A stretch of DNA of 64,000 nt from JBNKFV01 sp050289485 (GCA_050289485.1 JBNKFV010000008.1:1-64000); one strand, 5' to 3'. Positions 1 to 8,742 are shown, counted from the first letter of the stretch. The notes: a model not told the origin generated them from the sequence alone. Numbers and translations: made by a program.

Positions 1-48
1 GAAATTGACGTTGATGAAGAAGGCCGTTCGCACTGGAATATTGAATAA
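1..48 (+). CDS. 3' end of an unidentified protein
   Basis: An open frame runs in from the left edge and stops at TAA 46-48. The last 15 residues are acidic (EIDVDEEGRSHWNIE). Too little remains to name a family. The stop is 15 bases before the next gene on the same strand, so the two may share a transcript. Confidence 0.6.
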   Translation, partial: EIDVDEEGRSHWNIE

Positions 49-63
49 AACAGGAACTGACTG

Positions 64-1593
64 ATGATGGCTATGACAAAATTACCGGCATACTTTCTAC
101 GGATTGCCACTATGCTGGCGGCGCTAATTGTGGCCAGTTCAGCACAGAGCGACGTTCCAGCGATGCCTACAGTAGTGCCTGTACCGCCGACGGACAAGGT
201 TCCCCTGTCGTCTGCCGAGCGCCCTGGTACAGAATATATTGATCTCGCCAAGGCCGGATACAAAGAGGAAGAATACTATCTCTCGGGCGTTGCACCGGCG
301 ATTACGGCAAAGGGTGAAACCCTTTTCGACGCGCCCTATATCACCCGCATTCTGGTGCGCAAGCCGAAAGATCCAGCGCGCTTTAACGGGACGGTTATCA
401 TCGAACCCTTTACCTGGTTTGGCGAGCGCGGTGCCGGCTGGATCCTGACCCGTGAGTATCTGCTGCGAGAGGGTTATGCCTACGTTGGCTACACGCTAAA
501 CATCAACAAACCGGAGCAGGATCCAAAGTTCCCGGAGAGCGATGACCCAGCAGACTCGCTCGAGCACTTCAACTACGACGAAATTGTGAATTTCGAATTT
601 ATGCGGGAGTTCGATTACTCGCGCTACTCGCCACTCGGGTTTTACTACGATCCGAAACGCTTTATTCGCGGTGACCTTCCTGATCCCTTCGTGCCGCAAT
701 CTCAAGGCGTGGGTGCACAGTTGGCTTTGCTGTTGAAGACCAATACCCCTCAGGGGCCGTTGGCTGGCCTCAATGTGGAGCGAGTTTATGTGAACAGTTG
801 GGCGGTGACTGCACAAGTGTGGATGGACTATCTCGACCAGGGTCGCCATCAGCAGTGGCGCACGCCCGATGGTGAGCCGTTGATTGATGCTTACATGACC
901 GGAAGAATGGCATATGGCGAAGTGGCCGGCGAACTCATCAGAGTGCCAAAACACATGCCCAAAGATGCGCCGTTTGTCACGATCTATACAGAATCTACGC
1001 TGCGCTACGATGCGCGCAACGGCATTGCCTTACCTAAAGATACCAATAATCCGCCGCTTCGCTATTACGAGGTGCTGGGCGTGCCGCATTTAAGGCCAGC
1101 TGACATCGGTACGGGTGAAATTGAGCCTGTGGCCGCCGATGTAGGTAAGGAAGATGATCCGAAATGCCAGGTTCATTATGAGGATGAGCCCGCTGAATTT
1201 GTGGCCGCCGCGCTGCTAGACAGTATGGATAAATGGGTACGCGAAGGAAAACCCATGCCGAAAGCGGACCGTGTTAAACGCAAGGGGAGGGAGGTTGTAC
1301 GCGATCCTTCCACTCAAAACTTGATTGGCGGCGTTCGGCCTCCTTGGATTGTGGTTCCCTCGGCGGCTTACACCGTAGAGGAAGAAACCCACTGTGGCAT
1401 AGCTTACGACACGAAAATACCCTATTCAGCGAAGCGGTTGCGTGAGCTTTACGGCACCTATGACAACTATCGTCAGAAATTCGAGGCAGCCAAGGAGGAT
1501 TCAATCGCACAGGGTTATCTTCTTCCAGCGGATGCAGCGCAGCTTGAGCCGGTTGCAAAGCCGGAAGATTTTAGCGACCAGGGTAAAAAATAA
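64..1593 (+). CDS. Exported alpha/beta hydrolase-domain protein
   Basis: The 509-residue product begins with a short basic start and a hydrophobic stretch (about residues 8-28) ending in SSA, so a cleaved signal peptide and periplasmic location are likely. The body resembles the bacterial 'alpha/beta hydrolase domain' family of secreted esterase-like proteins: Trp/Tyr-rich strands around residues 110-145 and a candidate nucleophile Ser213 in PQSQG. The usual small residue two before the serine is a proline here, so the elbow is atypical and activity is not assured. An AGGA about 8 bases before the first ATG supports the start; in-frame ATGs at codons 2 and 4 are alternatives. The next gene, a carrier on the opposite strand, is convergent. 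Substrate unknown; an ester or lactone is only a guess. Confidence 0.75.
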   Translation: MMAMTKLPAYFLRIATMLAALIVASSAQSDVPAMPTVVPVPPTDKVPLSSAERPGTEYIDLAKAGYKEEEYYLSGVAPAITAKGETLFDAPYITRILVRKPKDPARFNGTVIIEPFTWFGERGAGWILTREYLLREGYAYVGYTLNINKPEQDPKFPESDDPADSLEHFNYDEIVNFEFMREFDYSRYSPLGFYYDPKRFIRGDLPDPFVPQSQGVGAQLALLLKTNTPQGPLAGLNVERVYVNSWAVTAQVWMDYLDQGRHQQWRTPDGEPLIDAYMTGRMAYGEVAGELIRVPKHMPKDAPFVTIYTESTLRYDARNGIALPKDTNNPPLRYYEVLGVPHLRPADIGTGEIEPVAADVGKEDDPKCQVHYEDEPAEFVAAALLDSMDKWVREGKPMPKADRVKRKGREVVRDPSTQNLIGGVRPPWIVVPSAAYTVEEETHCGIAYDTKIPYSAKRLRELYGTYDNYRQKFEAAKEDSIAQGYLLPADAAQLEPVAKPEDFSDQGKK

Positions 1594-1627
1594 CTTTAAA
1601 CCCGGGCTAATCTACGTTGGTTTAACG

Positions 1628-1665
1628 GGTTTGGGGCAGTATGCAGTGAGCGACTGCCCGAAACC
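1628..1665. repeat. 13-bp imperfect inverted repeat between convergent genes
   Basis: GGTTTGGGGCAGT (1628-1640) pairs with ACTGCCCGAAACC (1653-1665) at 12 of 13 positions across a 12-base loop. It lies between the convergent hydrolase and MFS genes. No T-run follows on either strand, so it may be a factor-assisted terminator or a 3' stabilising hairpin rather than a classical terminator. Confidence 0.55.
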
Positions 1666-1714
1666 AGGATAAGGTCGCTAATAGTATCCCCGCCTTGCAA
1701 GCACACATAGGCTC

Positions 1715-2938
1715 CTAGGGTGTGCCGGATTCGGTATTTTCCGGTGCAAGGCGCAGCATTAGCCATACACTGGCGGTAATAAAAAACCAGCTGCCGACAA
1801 TAATGCCCATAAACGGTAACCAGTTAGTCCCCGCGGTAATGCTGAACCATACAGGTGGTGCGATGAAGGTGGCGATAGCACCGCCCTGATTGACCAGCGC
1901 GGCTGCAGAAGGGCGATCGGCCGGTAAAGCAACGACAGGGATAAGGGTCATTAGTGTTGCCGTTGCCGCACCAGTGAGTACAAACCATACCGACGTGACC
2001 AGCATGCGGTTTGAGAGTGAGATCTCGGGGTAAAACGCCAGCGAGCCAAAACCGATCCCCAGCAACGCAGTAATGATGAATAAAGGCTTGGCAGTGAAGC
2101 CTTTGGCGGAAGCAATGCCAACAATGAATGACCCCAGCACCATAATCAGCGTAAGTGGGGCTATTTTTGCTGACGATAATGCCAGACTGATGTCGTGAAC
2201 TTTGGCGAAATAAGCAGGGAAGGTAAGGTTAGCACCAAGGCCAAGGCCTGCCATGGCCATAAAACTAATACCCAAAACAAGAATGGCGGGTTTGGTATAG
2301 GCTTTACCGACATCAATAAACCGTTGCCGCAAGGTTTTTACACTCTGCGTTACCGTGATGTCTGATTGCATCAGGGTAATAAAAAACAACACACAATAAG
2401 CTGCCGCATGCAGCATAAAAGGCATGCGCCAGTGGTCGCTACTGGCGTAAAGGCCGCCAATGGCCAGCGCCAACGTCATACTAATAGGCATGTAAGTGGC
2501 CCATAACGACATGGCTGGCCCGCGCCGTCTCACGTGACTGATACTGAGCATCAGGTAAGCAGGGCCCGCAGTATAGGTTGCCGAGATCATGAATCCCTCA
2601 ACAAAACGAATGCTGTGAAACAGCAGCGATGTATCGCACAAAGCATAGGCCAGATTAACTAAAGTACCGCTGAGGGCGCAGGCCAACAAAATGAGCCGGG
2701 CTCCATAGCGATCTACCAAGATACCGCTGGGTAGGGCAAACAAGGCCGAGGGAATACCCACCAAAGAGATCAAAAAGCCAAAGTCTGCCGCGCTGAGGTG
2801 GAACAGGTTGCTGATGTCACCCTGCAGTGGAATCATTTTGGTGACGCTAGCGCCGCCCAGTATTCCAAATAAAAAGATAAAAAAGATCGAAGGCCAGTTT
2901 CCAGGTGTTAAACGGGCTTTGGTTTGAGTAATGTTCAT
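1715..2938 (-). CDS. MFS transporter
   Basis: The 407-residue polytopic protein has about 12 hydrophobic segments and the MFS loop 2-3 signature as GILVDRYGAR (about residues 72-81). It is an inner-membrane secondary carrier of the Major Facilitator Superfamily; the substrate cannot be told from sequence. The start region repeats ATGAACATTAC-CAA, also seen at the start of the degraded gene just upstream (ATG at 3138), which suggests a local duplication or rearrangement. A small carboxylate, lactone or sugar-acid substrate would fit the SMP-30-like remnant upstream, but that is inference. Confidence 0.85.
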   Translation of the reverse strand: MNITQTKARLTPGNWPSIFFIFLFGILGGASVTKMIPLQGDISNLFHLSAADFGFLISLVGIPSALFALPSGILVDRYGARLILLACALSGTLVNLAYALCDTSLLFHSIRFVEGFMISATYTAGPAYLMLSISHVRRRGPAMSLWATYMPISMTLALAIGGLYASSDHWRMPFMLHAAAYCVLFFITLMQSDITVTQSVKTLRQRFIDVGKAYTKPAILVLGISFMAMAGLGLGANLTFPAYFAKVHDISLALSSAKIAPLTLIMVLGSFIVGIASAKGFTAKPLFIITALLGIGFGSLAFYPEISLSNRMLVTSVWFVLTGAATATLMTLIPVVALPADRPSAAALVNQGGAIATFIAPPVWFSITAGTNWLPFMGIIVGSWFFITASVWLMLRLAPENTESGTP

Positions 2939-2972
2939 ACGCTGTCTTCCAAAAGATTGTCCTATGTAGGCT

Positions 2973-3138
2973 CTAGCAACCGTTGCAATCAGGCTTTAGG
3001 TTGGTTTCAACACGGTAGCAGGGCTCCGGCAGGCCTTCTGTCACGTAGGTTTCCCCTTTGCCGGACTTGATCTTGCACGTCCCATGCGGGGCCTTCACCC
3101 GTGAGCGTGCGAGGTGTGGCGAGTTGGGTAATGTTCAT
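2973..3138 (-). pseudogene. Remnant of an SMP-30/gluconolactonase-like gene
   Basis: Reading leftward from ATG at 3138, the first 20 codons give MNITQLATPRTLTGEGPAWD. GEGPAWD is the N-terminal signature of the SMP-30/gluconolactonase family (GEGPxWD). After that the original frame soon stops, but another frame continues with plausible coding sequence (KSGKGETYVTEGLPEPCYR, then a Cys-rich tail) to a TAG at 2973-2975. The two pieces are out of frame (166 nt in total) and the roughly 250 residues expected between them are missing, as after an internal deletion. I cannot prove that both pieces come from one gene. This fills most of the otherwise gene-free stretch 2939-3366; the rest (3139-3366) is an AT-rich promoter region with a palindrome. 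Confidence 0.4.
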
Positions 3139-3234
3139 GCCGATATCCTGAATGTTGTTTTTATTAACAGGCCGTGATCGTTTGCAGGTGCTTGGCCGTA
3201 CATAGTGCCAAGCGTTTACGTTGATTGATATTTT

Positions 3235-3248
3235 ATAACAATTGTTAT
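3235..3248. promoter_or_regulatory. Perfect 14-bp palindrome, candidate operator
   Basis: ATAACAATTGTTAT is its own reverse complement. It lies about 100 bp before the ATG of the SMP-30-like remnant and the MFS gene (minus strand) and 119 bp before the amidoligase gene (plus strand). The core TAACA-N2-TGTTA recurs at 36192-36203 before the carotenoid-oxygenase gene, so both may bind one regulator. None is encoded next to either site. Confidence 0.4.
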
Positions 3249-3366
3249 TATTTTGTGTAGCATACGCGAAGTCTGATTACGGCTGAACTTTTTTTCGTCG
3301 TGATCTTGGCATTTTTGGCCGACAGAATCGGTAACGAGTAATTTCCCAATCAGGTACAGAGTTGCA

Positions 3367-4362
3367 ATGGATAGAAACTGGTTGCCCGCAAGGCTTCATA
3401 CCGAGCAAGGCCAATACCGGCGTGTTGGTGTTGAACTGGAGTTTGCTGGTGTTGACGCCGATGGCTTATGTAGCGCCATTACATCTCTTTACGGTGGCAA
3501 CGTAGAGGCAAAAACGCCGCTGGAATATCGCATCAAGGATACTCGATTCGGTGATTTTGTGGTTGAACTGGATGCGAGTTCGCTAAAGCAACTGGCAGAA
3601 AAACACCAAGGGCTTGCGGATGAGCCATGGCTGGGTGCCGCTGCTGACTGGGCAAAAAAAGCCGCAGAGCAACTAGTGCCCTGGGAAATCGTATCTCCAC
3701 CGATACCCATGACCGAGCTGAAAGATTTGCAGCCGTTGGTCACTAAATGCCGTCAGCAGGGGGCCAAGGGCACTCGCCATGCCTTGCACTATGCGTTTGG
3801 CGTGCACCTTAATCCTGAGTTGCCAGATTTTAAAAACGCAACCATCGTGAATTACCTGCGGGCCTTTTTCTGTCTATATGACTGGATAGCCAGCCGTGAA
3901 AAAATTGATACTACTCGCCGTATTACTACCTATATCAGTCATTTCGGTCGCGATTATCAGCAGTTGGTGCTTGAGCCTTCCTACAAGCCAACCCAGGCAC
4001 AGTTGATCGACGACTATTTACGCTATAACCCCACACGCAACCGCAGTTTAGATATGTTGCCACTTTTTGCTTTTCTTGATGAAAAACGGGTGCTGGCGAA
4101 AATCGATGACCAGCGGGTGCAGAAAAGGCCAACGTTTCACTACCGCTTACCAAACTGTGATATTGATAATCCGCGCTGGAACTTGTCGCTTCCGTGGGGT
4201 CTTTGGTTAATGGTAGAGGCGTTGGCCTCGGATACGGAGCGCTTGGTTGAGGTTTGCGCTGGCTTGCAGAAAGAGCTCCAACGTGTGACGTTTCCACTGG
4301 AGCAGCGCTGGTTGATGGAGCTTAAACCTCTGGTGCAAAGATTGGGTTATGCAGAGCCATGA
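3367..4362 (+). CDS. Amidoligase-family protein (COOH-NH2 ligase type)
   Basis: The 331-residue protein has near its N-terminus the motif YRRVGVELEFAG (residues 18-29), characteristic of the Amidoligase_2 family, relatives of the glutamate-cysteine ligase/glutamine synthetase fold that join a carboxylate to an amine using ATP. Acidic residues of this strand would bind Mg-ATP. No signal peptide or membrane segment is seen, so it is cytosolic. Its stop overlaps the start of the glutamine-amidotransferase-like gene (ATGA), indicating translational coupling. Family relatives are often paired with such a partner, suggesting a ligase/hydrolase pair acting on a gamma-glutamyl or similar amide. The actual substrate is unknown. 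Confidence 0.75.
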   Translation: MDRNWLPARLHTEQGQYRRVGVELEFAGVDADGLCSAITSLYGGNVEAKTPLEYRIKDTRFGDFVVELDASSLKQLAEKHQGLADEPWLGAAADWAKKAAEQLVPWEIVSPPIPMTELKDLQPLVTKCRQQGAKGTRHALHYAFGVHLNPELPDFKNATIVNYLRAFFCLYDWIASREKIDTTRRITTYISHFGRDYQQLVLEPSYKPTQAQLIDDYLRYNPTRNRSLDMLPLFAFLDEKRVLAKIDDQRVQKRPTFHYRLPNCDIDNPRWNLSLPWGLWLMVEALASDTERLVEVCAGLQKELQRVTFPLEQRWLMELKPLVQRLGYAEP

Positions 4363-5063
4363 GCAATACGCATAAGAAACCACTAGTGGTCGTTACCGGG
4401 CCCAACAAACGGTTGAAAGTTGGCTGGTGGGCCACACGCCTCATGTTATGGTTGGTGGGCTTGAGGGGGCGCTATGTGACGGTGCTCGACTCCCAAATAC
4501 CACAAGATATTTGCGGCGTAATTATCGGTGGCGGCGACGATATTGAACCCGTGCACTATGGTTTTGCAGGTGATGCCGGTGCGACTTATGATCCCGACCG
4601 AGACCGCCTTGAAATGATGGTGGCACGGCGGGCGCTGGACAAACAGTTGCCTATTCTCGGTATTTGCCGGGGCTCTCAGCTCCTTAACGTAGTGTGCGGG
4701 GGTACCTTGTTTCGTGATATTCGCCCACTGCGTAAGAAAACCCCAAACCGCAACACTGCGGTACCAATAAAATGGGTAAAGGTGGATAACGCTTCGCTGC
4801 TTAAACGGGCGCTGGGCTCTTCTCGTGTTAAAGTTAACAGCCTGCATAATCAGGCAGTGGACGCCGTAGGTGATTCTTTGCGGGCTGTGGCGTGGGATGG
4901 CGACGGTTTTATTCAGGCGGTCGAAGATGCGCAGCGTGATTTTCTCTTGGGGGTGCAGTGGCACCCAGAGTACCTGCCTTATAAAGCTGTGCAACGGCGT
5001 TTATTCAAGTGTTTTGCAGCTGCGGTAGGTCGAGTTGCTGAGCGTCGTCCTACAGAGCGATAG
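4359..5063 (+). CDS. Class-I glutamine amidotransferase, gamma-glutamyl hydrolase type (peptidase C26)
   Basis: The 234-residue protein shows the complete triad of the C26/PuuD-like family: nucleophile Cys103 in GICRGSQLLN and His202/Glu204 in QWHPEY. The IIGGGDDIEP segment (residues 55-64) is also typical. Family members hydrolyse gamma-glutamyl amides (for example gamma-glutamyl-GABA) or serve as glutaminase domains. It overlaps the amidoligase gene by 4 nt and is followed 10 nt later by the YqaA-like gene, so the three form one operon. It may undo or edit the bond made by the amidoligase, or feed ammonia to it; the sequence does not decide. Confidence 0.82.
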   Translation: MSNTHKKPLVVVTGPNKRLKVGWWATRLMLWLVGLRGRYVTVLDSQIPQDICGVIIGGGDDIEPVHYGFAGDAGATYDPDRDRLEMMVARRALDKQLPILGICRGSQLLNVVCGGTLFRDIRPLRKKTPNRNTAVPIKWVKVDNASLLKRALGSSRVKVNSLHNQAVDAVGDSLRAVAWDGDGFIQAVEDAQRDFLLGVQWHPEYLPYKAVQRRLFKCFAAAVGRVAERRPTER

Positions 5064-5073
5064 AGATATTTTT

Positions 5074-5505
5074 TTGAGCTATTTTATTCTTTTTTTTAGC
5101 GCCTTTGGTGCTGCCACACTGTTACCGTTTTACTCCGAAGTTGTTCTTGTGGTACTGCTGCAAGAAGGCTTCTCGCCGTTTTGGCTTTGGCTGACTGCGA
5201 CGCTTGGCAACACCTTAGGCGCAGTGGTGAATTGGTGGCTGGGGCGCTATCTTACCCATTTTGAAAACCGTTCCTGGTTTCCCTTTAAACCGCACACGTT
5301 GCACCGCTCGCAGGTATGGTTTCAGCGCTATGGCCAATGGAGCCTGCTACTGGCCTGGTTACCCGTAGGTGGTGATGCGCTAACGTTTATTGCCGGGGTA
5401 ATGCGGGTAAAATTATTGCCGTTTTTATTACTGGTGGGTATTGGTAAGGCACTGCGTTATGTTGTGGTAATTGTTACTTACGACCACGTGAATCAACTGT
5501 TGTAA
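5074..5505 (+). CDS. YqaA-family inner-membrane protein (SNARE-assoc/DedA-related)
   Basis: This short membrane protein (143 residues from the chosen start) has the family features: an N-terminal SAFGAATLLPFYSE re-entrant-like segment, then GNTLGAVVNWWLGR, then a C-terminal helix with KALRYVVV. I chose TTG at 5074 because AGAG lies just upstream, it gives the family's usual N-terminus, and it avoids overlap with the amidotransferase gene; a longer frame opens at TTG 5035. The family is small and functionally undefined, possibly lipid-related. Its place in the amidoligase operon suggests the product or substrate may be membrane-linked. Confidence 0.75.
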   Translation: MSYFILFFSAFGAATLLPFYSEVVLVVLLQEGFSPFWLWLTATLGNTLGAVVNWWLGRYLTHFENRSWFPFKPHTLHRSQVWFQRYGQWSLLLAWLPVGGDALTFIAGVMRVKLLPFLLLVGIGKALRYVVVIVTYDHVNQLL

Positions 5506-5566
5506 GATGGTTTTTTGTACTACTATTGGGGAGCATGGTGATTTTCAATCGAAGATCTAAAAATTT

Positions 5567-5613
5567 CCCTCTGCTTATTATGTTAATCCAGAGGGTAAGT
5601 CATGCTGTATAAT
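5567..5613 (+). promoter_or_regulatory. Dyad overlapping a -10 region before the GGDEF/EAL gene
   Basis: CCCTCTG (5567-5573) and CAGAGGG (5589-5595) form a perfect 7-bp dyad with a 15-base spacer. A consensus -10, TATAAT, lies at 5608-5613, which would put the right arm over the -35 position; no good -35 hexamer is visible. This arrangement suits an operator or activator site rather than a leader hairpin. No c-di-GMP riboswitch core is seen here. Confidence 0.35.
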
Positions 5614-5661
5614 AGTGCATTACCCGCACCATAAATAACAAAAACAACATGTAGGTATTTT

Positions 5662-8592
5662 GTGCCTGATGTCATTACGCTACTGACGTTTTCTGCTGGA
5701 ATTATGAGCTTGGGTGGTTTGCAGAGCCTCATTATCAGCAGAGTTGCCGATCGCAAAGAGTTACTCTGGGTTTTTTCCGGTATTTGCTGGGTTGCCGCCG
5801 CTTATCAGGTAGCTAATATCAGGATGCTTACCTCCACCGATCTGGCCAGTGCAATTGTTGCTCTTAAATGGCAGTCTGCGGTAGCGATTATTATTCTCCC
5901 ACTCATGTTCCTCGTTATTGCTATCTATACCAACAAGCCCAATATCCGCCCATGGGCGATTGCTATTAGTAGTTGGGCCGCTTTTTTTCTCCTGTTAAAT
6001 GCGTATCTACCTTACGGTTTTCGCTATGCCGTGATACAGAGCGTTACATTTGAAATATTGGCAAGTGGTAGAGAGATATTACTAATAAAGGGTGAAATCA
6101 GCGTATGGGCTAAAACGTATTACCTCTGTAGCTTTTTGACGATGGTCTGGAACGTCTATCGAGTTGTAGTGTTTTATCAAGCTGGCAACCGCGTACGAGC
6201 ATTAATTTTTGGCAGTTGGTGTGGGATACAGATCGGCTTGGTGGTTTATACCCTATTACTCAATCAGGGATTTATTTCCGGTGTTTACACCTCGGGGTTT
6301 GGCTTTACGTTATTGGTCATCCTCGGCTGTATCGATATGTTGTATTATCTACGGCACAAAGCCAAAGTTCTTGTCCAGCAGGCCGACGATTTACGGGTTG
6401 AGATTACATTGCGCAACCAGGCCGAAGTAAAACTGCATAAATGGTATCAGGTAATTGAACAAGCTCAATCAGCGATCGCGGTATTCGATTTGAGCGGACG
6501 GCTGCTGCTGAGTAATCATGCTTACGATAAATACTGGGCAGAATGCTTACCTGAGGCACGAGGGCTGCACCCCATATTCCACGAGCTGCATCCGTTTAAT
6601 CGGTTTGATGTAGAACATGCGCGTATTTTGTCGAAAGTTGAACTCGTACAATTAGTTCCCGGGCAAAGCTTGCAGGGTTGTGTAGTGGGGAAAGAGGCGA
6701 CATTACGCTGTGCAGTTAATCCCATTTATGATCACGATGGTAAAATCATCGAAATTGTTGTTTCTCACACCGATGTCACGGCAGAAGAAAAAGTATCGGC
6801 TGCGATCGAAAAAATGGCATCGCTAGCGGCGCCTATCAATGATTACTCCTTGATTGACAACTTGATTTTAAACCTACTGACTACTTTTTCTGTGCGTGGG
6901 GCGTATGTGGCGGTTATCGAACATGATGAAAATAATGAATTGATGGTGCGCACCATTTCTCGTGCTATTGATGGAGAAGTAGTCAGTAACGAGAGTTACC
7001 CTATTGCAGGGAACCCCAGTGAGGTGATTCTAACCAAGGGTAGTACAGAATTTCTTCGTGATGTTCAAAGGTATTTTCCTCACTCGGAATCGCTGAAAAA
7101 ATATGATATTGAAAGCTATTTTGGTTCAGCAATATACAGCAGTGAAGGAAAATTGTTGGGTATTTTGTCGATGGTCAGTACCGAACCTATGAGCATGCCT
7201 GACAACTATAAGCATATTTTCAACATTTTTTTGTCGCGTGCTGGGGCTGAATTGCAGCGCCTGGAAATGGAAGAACAGATCCATCGGATGGCCTTTGAAG
7301 ATTACCTTACGCGACTGCCTAATCGTGCGCAGACACATAAGCTACTGCGTGATTTGATCCAACGTAGTAAGGAAGACGGTGAAGTTGCACTGCTGTTAAT
7401 CGACCTCGACCATTTTAAAACCATTAACGACGGTTTGGGCCACGATATTGGTGACGAGGTGATACGCAAAATTGGCGAAAGGCTTCGCGAGCATTTGCCC
7501 AATTCTCATATTGTTACTCGCATGGGTGGCGATGAGTTTTTAGTGATGTGGCAGGGTCAACGCGTTAATCTTGTGCAAATTGAAACGCTGGCTAATGAGT
7601 TGCTGTCGTCGTTCAGTCAGCCGGTGCAAGTGGGTGAGCGTATTATTAGTGTTTCTGCCAGCATGGGCGGCGTGCTTTACCCACACAATGACGCCGCCAG
7701 TAAATCGCACTTAGATTTACTTCGGTTTGCTGATATGGCGTTATATCAGGCGAAAAGCGCAGGGCGTAATCATTTTGTGATGTTCGATCCCATTATGCTG
7801 AGTGCCGTCAGCGAGCGCTTGGAGATCGAGCGTGGGTTGCGACTGGCAATGGAAGAAAAACAGTTGCAAATCTATGTACAACCTCAGGTAGATTGTAAGG
7901 GTCAGCCACTGGGTGCCGAAGTACTGTTGCGGTGGCAGCACCCGGAAAAAGGCTTTATCTCTCCTGCTCGTTTTATTCCTGTTGCAGAAGAAAGTGGTTT
8001 GATTTTAAAGCTGGGTAACTGGGTGCTGGATCAAAGCTTGGCCTATATTAAAATCTGGCGTGGTACTGGCTTTCATTTTCCGGGGCGTTTGTCGATTAAT
8101 ATTTCTGCATGGCAGTTTGCCCAACAATATTTTGTCGAAGACTTTAAAAATAAGTTGCGGTCATCGGGTGTATCGCCAGAGCTAATTACGCTGGAACTCA
8201 CGGAATCTGCCCTGCTGACTGACCTTAAAACAACTCGCGACAAGTTGCAGGCACTGCGTCAGCTTGGCTGCAAAGTGGTACTGGATGATTTTGGTACCGG
8301 CTATTCATCGCTTTCCTATCTGCGCCAACTACCCATGGATGGCTTCAAAATTGACAAGTCGTTCGTTGATGAAATTCGTGGCAGTCAGATACAGCCTTTA
8401 GTGGAATCCATGTTGGCTATCGCACGGCATATGCATTTTGATGTGGTTGCCGAAGGCGTAGAGCAGGAACAACAGTATAAGGCCCTGGTGACCATGGGAT
8501 GTGAAGTGTTTCAAGGGTTTTTATTTGCCCGGCCTATGCCTGCTGATGAGTTTCCCGCCTGGTGTCGTAATACGGTGCCCAATTTTATGTAA
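5662..8592 (+). CDS. Membrane PAS-GAF-GGDEF-EAL cyclic-di-GMP protein
   Basis: The 976-residue protein starts at GTG with AGG about 6 bases upstream. Order of parts: about seven membrane helices (residues 1-235), a PAS-like region (about 255-375), a GAF-like region (about 385-535), a GGDEF domain (about 545-705) and an EAL domain (about 725-970). The cyclase loop is intact (GGDEF at 622-626). The inhibitory RxxD site normally just before it is absent. The EAL signature is EVL (753-755), a tolerated variant, and the downstream DDFGTGYSS (875-883) is intact, so phosphodiesterase activity is plausible. It likely turns a membrane or small-ligand signal into a change in c-di-GMP. Which activity dominates cannot be told from sequence. 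It appears to be transcribed alone. Confidence 0.9.
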   Translation: MPDVITLLTFSAGIMSLGGLQSLIISRVADRKELLWVFSGICWVAAAYQVANIRMLTSTDLASAIVALKWQSAVAIIILPLMFLVIAIYTNKPNIRPWAIAISSWAAFFLLLNAYLPYGFRYAVIQSVTFEILASGREILLIKGEISVWAKTYYLCSFLTMVWNVYRVVVFYQAGNRVRALIFGSWCGIQIGLVVYTLLLNQGFISGVYTSGFGFTLLVILGCIDMLYYLRHKAKVLVQQADDLRVEITLRNQAEVKLHKWYQVIEQAQSAIAVFDLSGRLLLSNHAYDKYWAECLPEARGLHPIFHELHPFNRFDVEHARILSKVELVQLVPGQSLQGCVVGKEATLRCAVNPIYDHDGKIIEIVVSHTDVTAEEKVSAAIEKMASLAAPINDYSLIDNLILNLLTTFSVRGAYVAVIEHDENNELMVRTISRAIDGEVVSNESYPIAGNPSEVILTKGSTEFLRDVQRYFPHSESLKKYDIESYFGSAIYSSEGKLLGILSMVSTEPMSMPDNYKHIFNIFLSRAGAELQRLEMEEQIHRMAFEDYLTRLPNRAQTHKLLRDLIQRSKEDGEVALLLIDLDHFKTINDGLGHDIGDEVIRKIGERLREHLPNSHIVTRMGGDEFLVMWQGQRVNLVQIETLANELLSSFSQPVQVGERIISVSASMGGVLYPHNDAASKSHLDLLRFADMALYQAKSAGRNHFVMFDPIMLSAVSERLEIERGLRLAMEEKQLQIYVQPQVDCKGQPLGAEVLLRWQHPEKGFISPARFIPVAEESGLILKLGNWVLDQSLAYIKIWRGTGFHFPGRLSINISAWQFAQQYFVEDFKNKLRSSGVSPELITLELTESALLTDLKTTRDKLQALRQLGCKVVLDDFGTGYSSLSYLRQLPMDGFKIDKSFVDEIRGSQIQPLVESMLAIARHMHFDVVAEGVEQEQQYKALVTMGCEVFQGFLFARPMPADEFPAWCRNTVPNFM

Positions 8593-8742
8593 GTTGGTGG
8601 TAGAATTACGCCTGCTTTATTTTCCCATTCATTCTTAGGGCAGGTTGAAAAAAGGCACGCTGAACAACATGAATGCGGTAACCGCAATGCAGATCGTTTT
8701 TCAGAGGTTCCCTAACAGCTGCCAGGTAAAACACGCAACGTT

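Noticed and set aside
496..954. 152-codon minus-strand ORF inside the hydrolase gene
   Set aside because: It is a shadow of the plus-strand gene, which has a signal peptide and family sequence.
5506..5661. c-di-GMP riboswitch before the GGDEF/EAL gene
   Set aside because: No conserved GEMM core or tetraloop/receptor sequence is seen; the hairpin lies upstream of the likely promoter -10.
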